This document shows, piece after piece, positions 40,620 to 52,335 of a DNA stretch of 64,000 bases. Positions within the stretch are counted from its first letter, which is position 1. Each line of letters begins with the position of its first letter. The stretch is taken from NCBI GenBank assembly GCA_020975725.1, contig QXJR01000009.1, positions 833,643-897,642 on the forward strand, written 5' to 3'. A model generated the notes under the pieces. The model searched no databases and was not told where the DNA came from. It saw only the letters and a list, made by a program, of their open reading frames with translations. Source of the stretch: Picocystis sp. L7 (taxonomy: Eukaryota > Chlorophyta > Picocystophyceae > Picocystales > Picocystaceae). Both the position numbers and the translations under genes were made by a program.

Positions 40620-43600
40620 CCGGGAGCGAAACCTGCAGCCACCCCGGTTACCAAAGATGGGAATGTAGTCTGCCTGCACTCACTTACCAATGACAGGCCT
40701 AGACATGAATTCCTGGCTGCCGAGACTTACTTTGGAAAGAAGCCACATAAAATCAGAACACAAGCTTACCTGGACACCTTAGCAAGTTACTGCTTCATGA
40801 GCGAACGCCTCTTCAAAGAGCTGCAGCAAGCTGACCCTAAGGGACTGTCCTGGCAGTATACATCAGCGGCCTTTAATTATAGCGTGGCTGTGGGCCAACA
40901 GGTCCACACTGCCCCAGTAATTAAAGCGCAATTCTCGATCGATGGGTTCCAGGCCTGCATCGACTTCGGAGTTGCTCCTCTGGAGACCTTTGACTGCATT
41001 CTGGGAGCAACCTTCTGCCACAAGCACTTGACAGCACTGGACTGGCAGAATCATCGCATGGTACTACGAAGTAGCAATGGTACAAAGTTTACTGTCTATG
41101 GAGACCACCAGTTTATATCTTCAAGAAAACTGGACCTGATTGTGCCCCGTAGTGAGGCACGTAAAGCGGTAAAGGATCCAGGCTGCCTGCTTCTAATGAT
41201 TCAGCCGGTAGATACAACGCCCGAACTACTCAGTGAAGATTCAGACTTCAGCAGCATGCATAGTCAGGTCAGCGATGAATGGCCTCTTGATGACGCTCAC
41301 CGACAGCGGCTGGACGACCTCGTGAACAAACGGTACAAGCATTTGTTCGAGCCTCGCACAGAACTACCACCAGAACGGGTACCGGGCGAAACATTCAAGA
41401 TCCAGGTGGAAGAAGGAGCCACTCCACAGTACAGAAACTATTACAGGCTTTCCCCTCAGCAGCAAACTGCCCTCAAGGAGCTGGTGACTGAGTATGTTGA
41501 AGCTGGAAAGATGGACCTATGCGCAGGATCTAGCTGGGGTGCCCCAGTGATCCTGGTCCCCAAAAAAGACGGGGGATGGCGGGTCGTTTTCGATTATCGC
41601 CTACTGAACAATGTGACTATTAAAGACAGATATCCGCTTCCACGGATCGACGATTACTTACAGAATCTCAGAGGAGCCAAGTACTTCTCATCGCTCGATG
41701 CGCTGGATGGGTTTCATCAGATACGCATGCATCCGGATGACATCGACAAGACAGCGGTGGTCACCCCGTTTGGCTCTTACGTCTGGAAAGTAATGCCCAT
41801 GGGGGCAGCAAACGCACCCGCGATGTTCCAGCGTATGATGAACAGGGTGTTTGGTCATTTATTGTACCTGAAAGTGTACATGGATGACATTCTTGTTCAC
41901 TCTGAAACAGTTGAGGAACACTTCAAACATTTGGAAGAATTCTTCGCCACCTGCGAACGTGCCGACATTAGGCTGAAGAGGTCTAAATGCCACTTTTTCA
42001 TGAGTACACTGGAATGGATTGGTTTCCGCATCCGCGATGGTCAGCTCGCCTGCACTGATCATTTGCTGTCCAAGATCAAACAGTTTCCGCGTCCCCGAAC
42101 GCAGCGAGAAAACATGGCATTCCTTGGTCTCTGCCAGTTTTATATGAGGTTCGTCCCTCGCTATGCGGAACGGGCAGCTCCCTTGACAGAATTGAATCAA
42201 GCTGCTCTGAAGCACGGCTTCGCTTCATATTGGAAAGAGCCACAGGAGAAGGCATACCAGGAGCTCATCAAAGCCTTGACCACAGCCCCGGTATTGGCTC
42301 TATTTGATGAAGACAGGCCCATACGGGTCGAGACCGACGCTTCCGATGTGGGGATGGGAGCAGCTTTGATGCAGCAGGATCAACAGGGAGGTTGGCATCC
42401 GGTTGAGTTCTGGTCAAAGAAATTCAATGCTGCCCAACAGAATTACCATCCTGCTGAGAAGGAGACATGTGCAATATTATATTCACTGCAGCATTGGAGG
42501 CACCTCCTGTTTGGCCAGCAGTTCACGGTCATCACTGACAACAAGGCCAGTCAGTTTATTGGAACAAAAGCTACTGAACAGCTATCTCCGCGCGAAATGC
42601 GATGGATCGAAAAGTTGGCGTACTTCGCCCCGTTCAAGGTGGAGTACAGGCCAGGCACAGAGAACGTTGGACCCGATTACCTTTCCAGGCACTCAGCTAA
42701 GGTGAACGATACGGACACATATTGCATCTTGGACTTATGTGCAGGTATGGGAACAACGCTGCGTGCGCTTGAATGCGTAATACCAGAATCGACCAATATT
42801 ACCTTGGATTACATAGCAGTGGAACAAAATGAAGACTGCCGCAGCGTAATTGCACGCGTGTTCCACCAGGTTCGCTTAGCACGCCCTGGGCTCTTTATGC
42901 GCAAGGACATCTTTCGGTATGGAAACGATGTGACTGAATTGGCGCATCGACGAAAGCTCCCCCAAGTCCACCTGCTGATTGCTGGGGTGCCCTGCCAACC
43001 ATTTTCGCGGGCGAACACCGACCCGTCAAAGCCACCGCTGGGCCTTTACGACGAACGTGAACTGTTCACAGCAGTGTCAAAGATACACAAGCGGTTGCGG
43101 TCGCCAGACTACATATTGGAATGTACGCCGTTCGCCCCGCACTTGAAAACCCACCTGGACAAGATTGCACACTGGTTTGGAGAACCCACCTGCGAAGATC
43201 TCTCAAAGTACTGTGCGCAAGCTCGAGTCCGGCTGTGCTGGACATCATTACCTCCGCTTAAACAGGATCCTGGAGAAATGGGGACAATACCTATGACCTG
43301 GCAGGATTGCCTAGATGAAGGATCGAAGGTACCTACGGACGCATTGAACCGACCCCGCTTGAAGTGCCCCACTCTGATGGCCAGTGAACGATCGCACAGT
43401 GACCGTTCGCGTTCCACCTGGGTGCACAGTCAAGATGGGACCCTACGCCCGTTGACCATCAGCGAGCGGGAAAGACTCGTCGGTATGCAGGTTGGTGACA
43501 CTGCAGCGCTCAATGTCAGCGAAACCAGCCGGCAACGCATGTGCGGCAACGCCTTCCCCATGGGTTGGATTGCACACATGTTACACCGATGGCTAAACAA

Positions 43601-45563
43601 CACACGGACGCTTCGACTGCTAGCCGGCCGCGGTCCTGCTGGGACTGTGTGCGGGTCAATCGCGTCTATTACAAGTCAGCAATCTACGCAATCATTGCGC
43701 ACAGGTCTTACAGGTCAGTTGCCTCCCATACTGGACAGGATTCGCGTCGCCGCTGAAACAGATCCAGAGTACAAGAAATTACTGCGCGCACCGCCGGAAG
43801 GCACGACAGTGCGCGATGGTTTGCTGTTCGAGCAATCGGCCAATGCTCAACCAGCACTGGTGGTACCAGCAGATAATGCTCTACGACAGGAACTGCTACA
43901 CATGGTGCACGATCATCGACACTTTGGGTCAGCCCGTACACTCGCTGACGCCAAGCGACATTTCACCTGGACTGGTATTCGATCGCACATCGAGCACTTT
44001 GTCGCTCGCTGTCCTGCCTGTCAGCTTCAGAAACCAGGTAACCGGTTACGACACACACCGCTCTGTCCAGAAATGAAGTTCCACCCTTACCCTTTTCACA
44101 CGGTGGTACTAGATATGGTGGAGAACTTACCCCTTACTGCCCTGGGTCATAATGCAGTATTGACAGTGGTGGACAGGTTTACTAAATACGCCATCTATAT
44201 ACCTATCCACTCTACCTGGAGTGCTCATAGACAAGCTCAGTGTCTTATGGACAGCCTCGTCTACCGGTTCCATACACCTGTACATATTCACACAGATAAC
44301 GGACCGGCTTATCGAGCATTATTCCGAGCATTCTGTGCCGCGCTGGGTGTCCGCCACGTAACCGGAACGCCGTACCATTCACAGTCTCAGGGTGGCGCAG
44401 AACGGCAACATCGCACCCTGCTGCAGACGTTACGGACGACGTGCGAGAACAAACATCAATGGGATCAGTATTTACAGGCAGCAGCACATGCTTACAATGA
44501 TTCTGTGCATGATGCAACCAAACATTCCCCTTTTGAATTGCTCTTTGGCTGTCAATCAAGGCTACCGTGGCACCTCCAGTTGCCCACAAAGGATGGACCA
44601 GCTGATCACCTGACAGTAACAACCTTCGACAAAAGAGTAACAGACCTGCTGGAGCAACATCGCGCAGTCTATCGGGTTGTACAGGAAAACTTGGTGAAGG
44701 CTTCGCAGCATGTTGCGGCAGCAACAGCGCACAGACCTAAGAAGGTGTTTGCTGTTGGAGACAAGGTGAAGGTGCAGTATGGGCTCAAGGGGCCCACCGA
44801 TAAGCACAAATTGGACCCTTACTTTGTAGGTCCTTATCTCATCAAGAAGGTGCTGAAGAATGGTGCATATCAACTGGAACTACCACCGGGCTCCGCCTTT
44901 TCAGATCGTATCCACGCCAACAGGTTGGAACATTGGGTGGATTCAGATCTCACTCTTTTCCCAATGGATGAACATCGGCAGCCCGCAACGGCACCCTTGC
45001 CTGATACTGCAGCCATGCAAAGTGAATCAACTACCTATCGTATTCGACGATACTTGTTACGGGATTACTCAGTGTTTCCTGCACGCCCCGTACGTTACTG
45101 GATTGAAAGCAACCTGGCTGACGCGTCGCAACGCTATTTCTGGGTGGATGAGTCCTCTACCCTGCTGGAAGAATTCCTACCTCTCGAGGAGAACAATGGC
45201 TGTATCCCTGAAAAGGGCATCAGCCCCTCGAATTATGACGCAGTCAAGACACACAAGAGGACAGTTTACCTACAGTCACCTGACCCAATCATGATCAATA
45301 CTTGGACGCAAGCAAAGCTACCGTACCAGACTAGACGACGACCTGTTGTTGCTGTGCCCACCAACCTCATTGGCTGCGTGGTACAAGAACTTTTCCATTT
45401 GGGCAACCACAAAGCTGCATACTACCAAGGATTGGTGACCAACGTCGTTAATGGGTTGTTTGAAGTGTTATGGACAGATGGAAAGGTAGAGCATTACACA
45501 GAGCAGAAAGTAAGGAGCATGGTGTATGATCCAGTGGCAGCCATCTACGACTTTCAGCTTTGA
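40578..45563 (+). CDS. pol: Pol polyprotein with embedded cytosine-C5 DNA methyltransferase (DNMT-Gypsy-2)
   Basis: Entered by -1 slip at CTG 40578 and open throughout; the first ATG inside is only at 40797, after the protease motif, which supports frameshift expression. Protease again has DTLAS in place of DTGA. RT has YMDD at 41877-41888; RNase H follows (VETDASDVGMG). The methyltransferase spans about 42716-43600: [15 protein letters not shown] with catalytic Cys at 42993-42995, [31 protein letters not shown]. Integrase has the HHCC finger (CPACQLQK) and core acids in [17 protein letters not shown] and GGAERQ. GPY/F ([17 protein letters not shown]) and a Tudor-like end (IGCVVQELF...YYQGLV...VLWTDGKVEHY, about 45361-45530) close the protein. 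Every catalytic motif I can judge is intact. Confidence 0.93.
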   Translation: MKTLRPVTTVTGTEPGAKPAATPVTKDGNVVCLHSLTNDRPRHEFLAAETYFGKKPHKIRTQAYLDTLASYCFMSERLFKELQQADPKGLSWQYTSAAFNYSVAVGQQVHTAPVIKAQFSIDGFQACIDFGVAPLETFDCILGATFCHKHLTALDWQNHRMVLRSSNGTKFTVYGDHQFISSRKLDLIVPRSEARKAVKDPGCLLLMIQPVDTTPELLSEDSDFSSMHSQVSDEWPLDDAHRQRLDDLVNKRYKHLFEPRTELPPERVPGETFKIQVEEGATPQYRNYYRLSPQQQTALKELVTEYVEAGKMDLCAGSSWGAPVILVPKKDGGWRVVFDYRLLNNVTIKDRYPLPRIDDYLQNLRGAKYFSSLDALDGFHQIRMHPDDIDKTAVVTPFGSYVWKVMPMGAANAPAMFQRMMNRVFGHLLYLKVYMDDILVHSETVEEHFKHLEEFFATCERADIRLKRSKCHFFMSTLEWIGFRIRDGQLACTDHLLSKIKQFPRPRTQRENMAFLGLCQFYMRFVPRYAERAAPLTELNQAALKHGFASYWKEPQEKAYQELIKALTTAPVLALFDEDRPIRVETDASDVGMGAALMQQDQQGGWHPVEFWSKKFNAAQQNYHPAEKETCAILYSLQHWRHLLFGQQFTVITDNKASQFIGTKATEQLSPREMRWIEKLAYFAPFKVEYRPGTENVGPDYLSRHSAKVNDTDTYCILDLCAGMGTTLRALECVIPESTNITLDYIAVEQNEDCRSVIARVFHQVRLARPGLFMRKDIFRYGNDVTELAHRRKLPQVHLLIAGVPCQPFSRANTDPSKPPLGLYDERELFTAVSKIHKRLRSPDYILECTPFAPHLKTHLDKIAHWFGEPTCEDLSKYCAQARVRLCWTSLPPLKQDPGEMGTIPMTWQDCLDEGSKVPTDALNRPRLKCPTLMASERSHSDRSRSTWVHSQDGTLRPLTISERERLVGMQVGDTAALNVSETSRQRMCGNAFPMGWIAHMLHRWLNNTRTLRLLAGRGPAGTVCGSIASITSQQSTQSLRTGLTGQLPPILDRIRVAAETDPEYKKLLRAPPEGTTVRDGLLFEQSANAQPALVVPADNALRQELLHMVHDHRHFGSARTLADAKRHFTWTGIRSHIEHFVARCPACQLQKPGNRLRHTPLCPEMKFHPYPFHTVVLDMVENLPLTALGHNAVLTVVDRFTKYAIYIPIHSTWSAHRQAQCLMDSLVYRFHTPVHIHTDNGPAYRALFRAFCAALGVRHVTGTPYHSQSQGGAERQHRTLLQTLRTTCENKHQWDQYLQAAAHAYNDSVHDATKHSPFELLFGCQSRLPWHLQLPTKDGPADHLTVTTFDKRVTDLLEQHRAVYRVVQENLVKASQHVAAATAHRPKKVFAVGDKVKVQYGLKGPTDKHKLDPYFVGPYLIKKVLKNGAYQLELPPGSAFSDRIHANRLEHWVDSDLTLFPMDEHRQPATAPLPDTAAMQSESTTYRIRRYLLRDYSVFPARPVRYWIESNLADASQRYFWVDESSTLLEEFLPLEENNGCIPEKGISPSNYDAVKTHKRTVYLQSPDPIMINTWTQAKLPYQTRRRPVVAVPTNLIGCVVQELFHLGNHKAAYYQGLVTNVVNGLFEVLWTDGKVEHYTEQKVRSMVYDPVAAIYDFQL

Positions 45564-45590
45564 TTGGCTGAATGCCGGGAGCCAGGAGAG

Positions 45591-46246
45591 TGTTACGCCG
45601 GGTAGGCCTGGCTCTCCTATGAAGCCATGCCCTTAGAGTTCCAGGAGCAGTGGGGGGCAGGACCCCGACAATCGGCCGGTCAATCGAGTGAGCCCCGGAC
45701 TAATCCCCGGGTTAGTCGGACGGAATAGTCCGGGCGAACCGGACTCAGACCGATCGACCCCCGGGCCGAATCCCCTCGAAGATTCGAGAAGGGGGCACGA
45801 AGGGTGGAGATGTTGTGTGGAAGATTCGGTCGGCTTAGGAACTGAATCTTGGCCGTCCGATGGATGACGTAAGCAACACGTGACCATCAGCCGCCGCAAT
45901 TCAGTTGAGGGGGCTACGTACGAACCCCTCAACCTTCAAGGGGAGGCTCTTAAGGGAACCTCCCTAGCATGTAGTAGATGAGAACTTGCTTGACCCCACG
46001 ACGTCCACGGCGCCTCTCCCACGGATTTTCGCGAGCCATCAGCACTTTCCGCGCCTGAGAAGCAGCGCTCCAAGTCTCTCCAAGTGCCGAAGGAAACACC
46101 ACCGAGCCAAGAAGGGGACGGACGCCGCTCTCGCCAACGAGAAGTGCGCCACCCCAAAGAAGAAGAAACCGCCTCCATTTCGTGAGAGGTCGAAGTTTCC
46201 AGGAGCAAACCGTGTGTCCAACGTCCTTCACGGACGCTTTGTAACA
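45591..46246 (+). repeat. 3' LTR of DNMT-Gypsy-2
   Basis: 656 bp with one visible difference from the 5' LTR, followed by the target duplication GATT. A purine-rich AGGAGAG lies just before it. Confidence 0.95.
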
Positions 46247-46250
46247 GATT

Positions 46251-46371
46251 GTGCCTCATCTTTCGATGCTTAAGTCCAGACCATGTAGTCAATGACTGTC
46301 CCTTCAAAAACAGAAGTCCGGGAACGGGAAACGGCCAGGCCCCCGGCAACGGGATACCCCGGAGGGCGTAA
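46251..46371 (+). pseudogene. gag: Gag of DNMT-Gypsy-3, 3' part with zinc knuckle
   Basis: When DNMT-Gypsy-2 and one GATT are skipped, the gag frame from 38619 continues here as LCLIFRCLSPDHVVNDCPF and stops at TAA 46369. The spacing C-x4-C-x4-H-x4-C is close to a CCHC knuckle (normally C-x2-C), so the insertion hit the nucleocapsid coding region. Confidence 0.7.
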
Positions 46372-46668
46372 ACACAACTTTCCCTTTGAGTGAAGGTGAG
46401 GGGCTTGAGTCTTACGTTGCCCCCACCAACAGGGTGAACCCATTGGAACTTCGCCCGTTTAAGGAGGAAAGACGTGCTACAAAACCAGCAAATTTAGCAG
46501 CCATCCAATTAAGGTCGCAAGACGACACAGTTTTACAAGACAGTAAGTACCATGTTGAATATAGTCGAGACCGGTCCACTTTTCAGATCAGTGACTTAAC
46601 AACTGGGGTTGGGGAGCACCCATCGACAGTCGCTCATTCCCAGGTTGTTGTCAATTTAGCCCTGATAG

Positions 46669-49600
46669 GATTCGCAAGTCTTTCTCAGACCTGCGTACGT
46701 CCAAGGAAAAGAATTGAGGACACTGTGGGACACCGGCGCAGGCCGTTCCTATGTGCACAAAAAATTCAGAAATTTTGGCAAAGTTATCAACAGGTCCCAC
46801 TATGTTCGAAGCGTATTTGCCAATGGGCAAGCGCATACGACCAATGAACTATTGCAACTTTTAGTCTTACCGGGTCCAGGCGATCCGCCAACTAAGAAAA
46901 CAATTGAGGTAAAGGCAAAGGTCATCCCCATGGACCTACCTGCGAGTTACGATCTGATATTTGGTTTCGATGTTATGAGCCAACTACAAGCTTCGTTGAA
47001 TTTGGATCGTAATACGATCCAGTTGACACACCGCAATCAGACGGTAACTTTGGTTCAGGCCAAGTTCAAGACAGGAGAGACGTCCCCTGTCAATGGCCTG
47101 GCTTCCGCAAGCGTAAGTTTTGCGGAGCAACACGCTCACCACCCTGTATCTTTTAGCACTATGGAAGAAGAGTTCGGGCCATTTAAGACGGCGCTGTTCT
47201 TAGCAACAACAACTGGCCTGGCGACGCTCAACTATGCTGAGCCAGAAGAAGCAATGCGCCAAGACTGGGGAATATTACCTGGACCCATTATATGTGTCCC
47301 ACCTTTGAGATTGTTACCCCAGGTCACACAAAAGCTGCAAAGTACAGCACCCTTAAGTTTGGTGCTGTTGGCCCCTTTCATGCCTACCAGTCCATGGTTT
47401 CGGGAACTAAGACCCTTCATACAAAAGGGTAGGGTAATACCGTCAGCGGACACAAGTTATGGATATGAAGCGGCAACACAGGCAAGCAGCGCCACCACCT
47501 GCCCAATGGTAGCCCTGCAGATCAACCGCCATGCTTCAGCAGAACCGACAACCTTGAGTGCAATACAGGAAAGTCGCCCTACAATCACTAGGACAACCAT
47601 CGAGAGTTTAGAGTTGCCTGAAACCCTTGATCCTGCACAGCAAAAACAATTGAAAGACTTGCTGGGAAGATATATGCATCTAATGCAACCTCCTGGGGAC
47701 AATGAACCACCGCCTGCCCCTTCAGAATTCGATCATCGCATCGTCTTAACTGAGGGAGGAACACAACGAGTACAGACTCGCCCAATACGTTTAGCGGCAG
47801 ATCAGACAATTGAATTGCAGAAACGGTTCGAACACCGTTGCAACCGTGGTATCATGCGGAAGGCTGCCAGTGATAGCCGAACTTGCAGATCTGCAGTTTT
47901 TATGGTAAAGCGTAAGGACGGCCCCGATCGCGATGTCGTTGACTTCAAAGCCTTGAATGAAGTGACTGTGAAGGATCATTTTCCCTTACCTCTCATTGAT
48001 GAGCTCTTGGATGGGTTAAGTAAGGCCCGCTACTTCATAAGCGTTGATCTTAAGGAAGCATACTACAACATCCGTATGCACCCTGACAGTATAAGAAACC
48101 CCGGTACAATCACCCACTTTGGGTTGTTTGAATGGCTGATACTGGTTATGGGCATGTGCAATGCAGTCGCAACCTTTCAGCGCATGATGGACGCAAGGTT
48201 CCATCATCTGATATATGACAAGCGAACAGTTGCTTGTTATCTGGATGACCTATTGATCTACGCAAACAGCTTCCAGGTCATGATAGATACCCTCTCACAG
48301 GTACTGCAAATCTGCGATCGATATCGCTTCAAACTAAACATGCACAAAAGTACCTGGTTTCAGACACACCTGACCTACTTAGGACATATTATAGGGGAGG
48401 GACAGTTGCGGCCGGACCCCCGACTAATCAGTGCAGTAAGGGATTTCCCCCAACCTAGGACTCCCACGCAGTTGCGTTCATTTTTGGGGTTGGCAGGATA
48501 CTACAGAAAGTTTGTTTCGGGATTTCAAACCAAAGCATCACCGCTTTACGAATTGACCAAGACAGCAGAGCCGTTGGTCGCCCGATGGACCGACCAGGCC
48601 GAATCGGCCTTCCTGGCTCTTAAGCTTGCCTTGACTTCAGAACCTGTATTGAAGCTTTGGACGACTGGATGCGCAACGGAGATTCATACCGATGCATCTA
48701 ATATTGGTCTTGGAGTTGTATTGCTTCAACAACACCACGGCCGTTGGCACCCTGCCGCCTATTGGAGCAAAGCTCTACAAGGCGCACAGAAGAACTATAC
48801 CACCAGTGAACTGGAGATGCTTGCCATCGTGCTCGCACTGGAAACGTGGCGCCATTATTTGTTTGGTGTCCCCGTTGTTGTGCGCACTGACCATCAAGCG
48901 TTGGTTCACTACCTGCACAAGCGACCTACAAAACTACAACAACGCGAGTTGTCGTGGCTTCCCCGTCTTGCCAACTTTCAGATTTCTATTGAGTACAAAC
49001 CAAGCAAGAGCAATTTATCGCCGGACGCTCTCAGTCGTAGACGCCCAGAGCTGAAGCTCACTATACTGGATTTGTGCGCAGGCACTGGCACCGTCATTCG
49101 TAGTCTCGCGCACACAGTACCAAAACACATCCGCATTGATTACCTCGCAGTGGAAAACAACGCAGATTGCCGATTGGTGATTCAAAGGGTGTTTAACTTG
49201 GTTCAACGAGACCGCCCAAACATGTTCCTACGCAAAGACATCTTTCGGTTGGGCCATGATGTCAAAGACCTGTGCAACAGGAGAGTTCCTAAGGTGGACT
49301 TTCTCATTGCAGGTGTGCCATGTCAGCCTTTCAGCACCGCCAACCCAAATAACAAGGGATTACAGGATGAGCGTTCGCTTTTCCAAACGGCGCACCAGCT
49401 CATACTCCGAACGCAGGCTACCTTCTATGCCATTGAATGTACGCCGTTCGCTGCCCACCTGCAAGGGGATCTCACACAAATTCAGCATTGGTTGGGACAA
49501 CCAACTGTCCATGACTTGAGCCAATGGTCAGCGCAGCAACGCACTAGGCTGCTTTGGAGTAATTTGGATACAGATAATCTAGTTCCGCAACCAACGGAAC

Positions 49601-51841
49601 TAATTCAGCCGCTCTCTTGGCAGGATTGCTTGCAGGTGGGGTGGGTAGCACCCACCGATAAGGCTCCCACTCTGATGGCCAGCTGGCGCAATACGCACAA
49701 CGTGCGTAATGGCCACTCCTTGGTGCAACAGAAGGAGTCAACAACTAAAAGGCATATGACTCCCGAGGAGCGCGAGCTACTGGTAGGATTGGAGCAAGGG
49801 GATACAGCGGCCCCAGGGGTGGACAAGGCAGCCCGTAATCGCATGTTAGGCAATGCCTTTCCAGTTTCCTGGATCACTTCTATCTTACGCATATGGATCG
49901 ATACAGTAGATGATAGCGCTTCGCATTCAACAGCATGCTTATCTCAGCCCTCACCCGGGGCACAGGATAGTCCTTTTTACCAAGCTGTGAGTGCTTCAAC
50001 GCAACCCCTGCAATCGATACTCACAGCAGTCGACATTGGTAAAATCAGCCAATTGGATGCACTAATTGCGAAAGCAGCATCGAACGATCGAAAATACCAA
50101 AAACTTTTAGAGACAGATAGTTTGCAGAAGTTCGGTGACTTGAGATACAAAATTATCAATGATCAGAAGAGGTTGTATGTACCTGACGATCGAACAGTCC
50201 AGTACCTTCTTCTTATGATTGTGCACGATCTGCCTTACGTAGGGCACCCAGGAATCCTTAAGACAACCCAGCTTGTGACTCGCCAGTATTACTAGCCCGG
50301 CATGCATGCAGACATTAAGGCATACTACAAACAATGCTATGCCTGTCAATTCGGAAAGATCAGTAAGTAGCGTTACAAAACGCAGAACCATTCTACAAAT
50401 CACGGTTCGTACCCAAACAAATGGGTAACGTTGGACATAGCAATGGGGTTGCCTACCAGACACCAGCATGATGCAGTCCTGGTTTTCGTCAATCGATTTA
50501 CCAAATATTATGTATATGTGCCCATCCCTACCACCATGATTGCAACAAAATTGGATCTCTAAGCGTGGTAGTCCTACCAACCTGATAACGGACCGCGACA
50601 CGAAATTTACCCGCACATATTGGTGCGACTTCATGGAAGCACTGGGCATCACTGCTAGGCTTACTACTGCCTACCATCAGCAAGCCGACGGACAAACAGA
50701 GCGACAAATCGCAACGCTCGCTGATAATCTGTGCGTAGCAATTATCGATACACTCAGTGCAGATACAGATTGGTATCGCTACCTGCACATTGCAGAATTT
50801 ACCACCAATAATACCATCCGCGCCGCTATTGGGGTCACTCCATTTCATAAAGAATTGGGACGCCGTCCGACAATGCCATTCTATTTACTGCCTAGACCTA
50901 GTGATCGTACGCTTGATCAACATGTCTCAGCATTATGCAAGCACCATCGGACACTATATCGCCAGATGGCGATCAACATTGCCGGTGCAGAAACAAGTAT
51001 GAAAATTTTCCGCGACCGGCAGCAGACCACCAAGTTCTTAAATCCATGACAGGTGGTAAAGGTTCTGATTGGACGTGCAACGCGCTCCGACCAGAGCAAG
51101 TTGCAGCAACGCTTCCGGGTGACCGAGGTCGTCCGCTCGCTGGGAAAGGACAATTATGAGATTCGCTTGCCGGAAGGCAACACCATACATCCGATCGGCC
51201 ACGCAAAAAAGTTAGAAAAGTTCTGGAATGCAGATTCAACCAAATTCCCTTTGGCTCAACAACCTGCACCATCGGTGTTGCCGGCGCAGCCACATGCGCA
51301 AGTTTCAAAAAGGCGACCATCCTATCCTATCAGGAAATATCTTTTGCGCAGTTGGAGTACGGTACCTCCACGCTATTATGTTCAGTGGGATACCCCCTCC
51401 AAAGACCTGGGGTGGGCAGTCGAAGACGCCGGAATTATCAGCCATGTGATTGTCTATGAGAAAGTCAACGGTATCTTGCCTGAGACAGGAATCACAGCAA
51501 CGAACTCAGCAGCCGTACAACAACACAAGCAGGTCAAATACCTGCATAAGACACCAATCCTCCGCAAAACCCGGAAAGGAAAGGCTCCTTGGGCAGCAGC
51601 CTTGGGACGTACAACCACTGTCAAGCTAGCAAGCTGCATGACACACCTCAAACAAACTTGCATCGCATCGTTCAGAATCGTTTCGGTGAACAGGGTTTGC
51701 TCATGCATTATGCAGGTGAAGTGGTGGCAGCTCCTAAAAGTGCCAATGGCAAGTACACGATTCGTTATACAGATGCTTAAGAGGAAAAAGTTGGACATCA
51801 AGAATAGAAGAAACTGCTATACACAACGCCCAATCGGATAG
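46669..51841 (+). pseudogene. pol: Pol of DNMT-Gypsy-3 with embedded DNA methyltransferase, decayed
   Basis: After a stop at 46666 the frame gives a protease with a canonical DTGAG, an RT with YLDD at 48238-48249, RNase H (IHTDASNIGLG) and a methyltransferase at about 49057-49905. The latter has [15 protein letters not shown] with Cys at 49321-49323, ECTPF, QQRTR, MTPEERELLVGL and LGNAFPVSW. Integrase begins but is cut by TAG at 50293 (RQYY*PGM) and further stops or shifts near 50368 and 50560. The core resumes at 50540-51049 (LITDRDTKF, GQTERQ). After a TGA at 51047 the GPY/F-like and linker region runs to 51841, with the Tudor-like tail now in another frame (51650-51780, ending YTIRYTDA). 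RT and methyltransferase are well preserved although integrase is broken. Confidence 0.85.
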
Positions 51842-51989
51842 ATTATGAACGTTGAGGAGTTTTTGACTTGAGGGCAGGTTTTCTCCTTTGTTACTTGATT
51901 GTTTTAGTGAAGTCTAGCACCGTCGAGGACGCCGTTGCTTGGGTTGTTCCCTGTTAGGACCCAACACCCCTAGTGGGTTCTCACCCATT

Positions 51990-52027
51990 AGAGGCATTCC
52001 GTTTCCCCGAAAAAAAACCTTCCGGTC
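51990..52027 (+). repeat. Left terminal inverted repeat of Harbinger B
   Basis: 38 bp starting AGAGGCATTCCGTTT, with an A8 run and CCTTCCGGTC at its inner end. Three mismatches against the right end, all in the 5 bases before the A-run. Confidence 0.92.
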
Positions 52028-52335
52028 CGTTTCGCCCCGGTCTTTGCGGTCGTAATTTTTCCGGTCAAAATCGAGATTCCGCTTTTCTTCCCCGAAATCG
52101 TCCCCAAAGAGGGGGGTCTTGTCCTCCACGTGTAATGTAAGCTATTGACCATTTAATACCGAAAACAAGGATCCTGCGATTTGGCGCGAAAGGGAACCTT
52201 GCCGGTTTTTGACCTGGACGATGATCCAATGGAGGGCGACGAGCTCCAACAATTATGCAAAATTCTCCACAATGCATGGCTCGACGAGGAAGCAGGACTT
52301 CTTCCTCAAGCTATGGCGTTTGAATTGAGCGCGCA

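Larger units (their letters stand above)
38620..46246 (+). mobile_element. DNMT-Gypsy-2: complete Ty3/gypsy LTR retrotransposon with a DNA methyltransferase
   Basis: A 7627-bp element with 656-bp LTRs (38620-39275 and 45591-46246, TGTTAC...GTAACA) and a 4-bp target duplication GATT (38616-38619 and 46247-46250). I see only one difference between the LTRs (C in the 5' copy, T in the 3' copy, within GAACCGGAC(C/T)CAGACC), so insertion is recent. Organisation and proteins match DNMT-Gypsy-1 throughout, but the LTRs differ in sequence and length. It sits in the gag of the older element 3. Confidence 0.95.
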
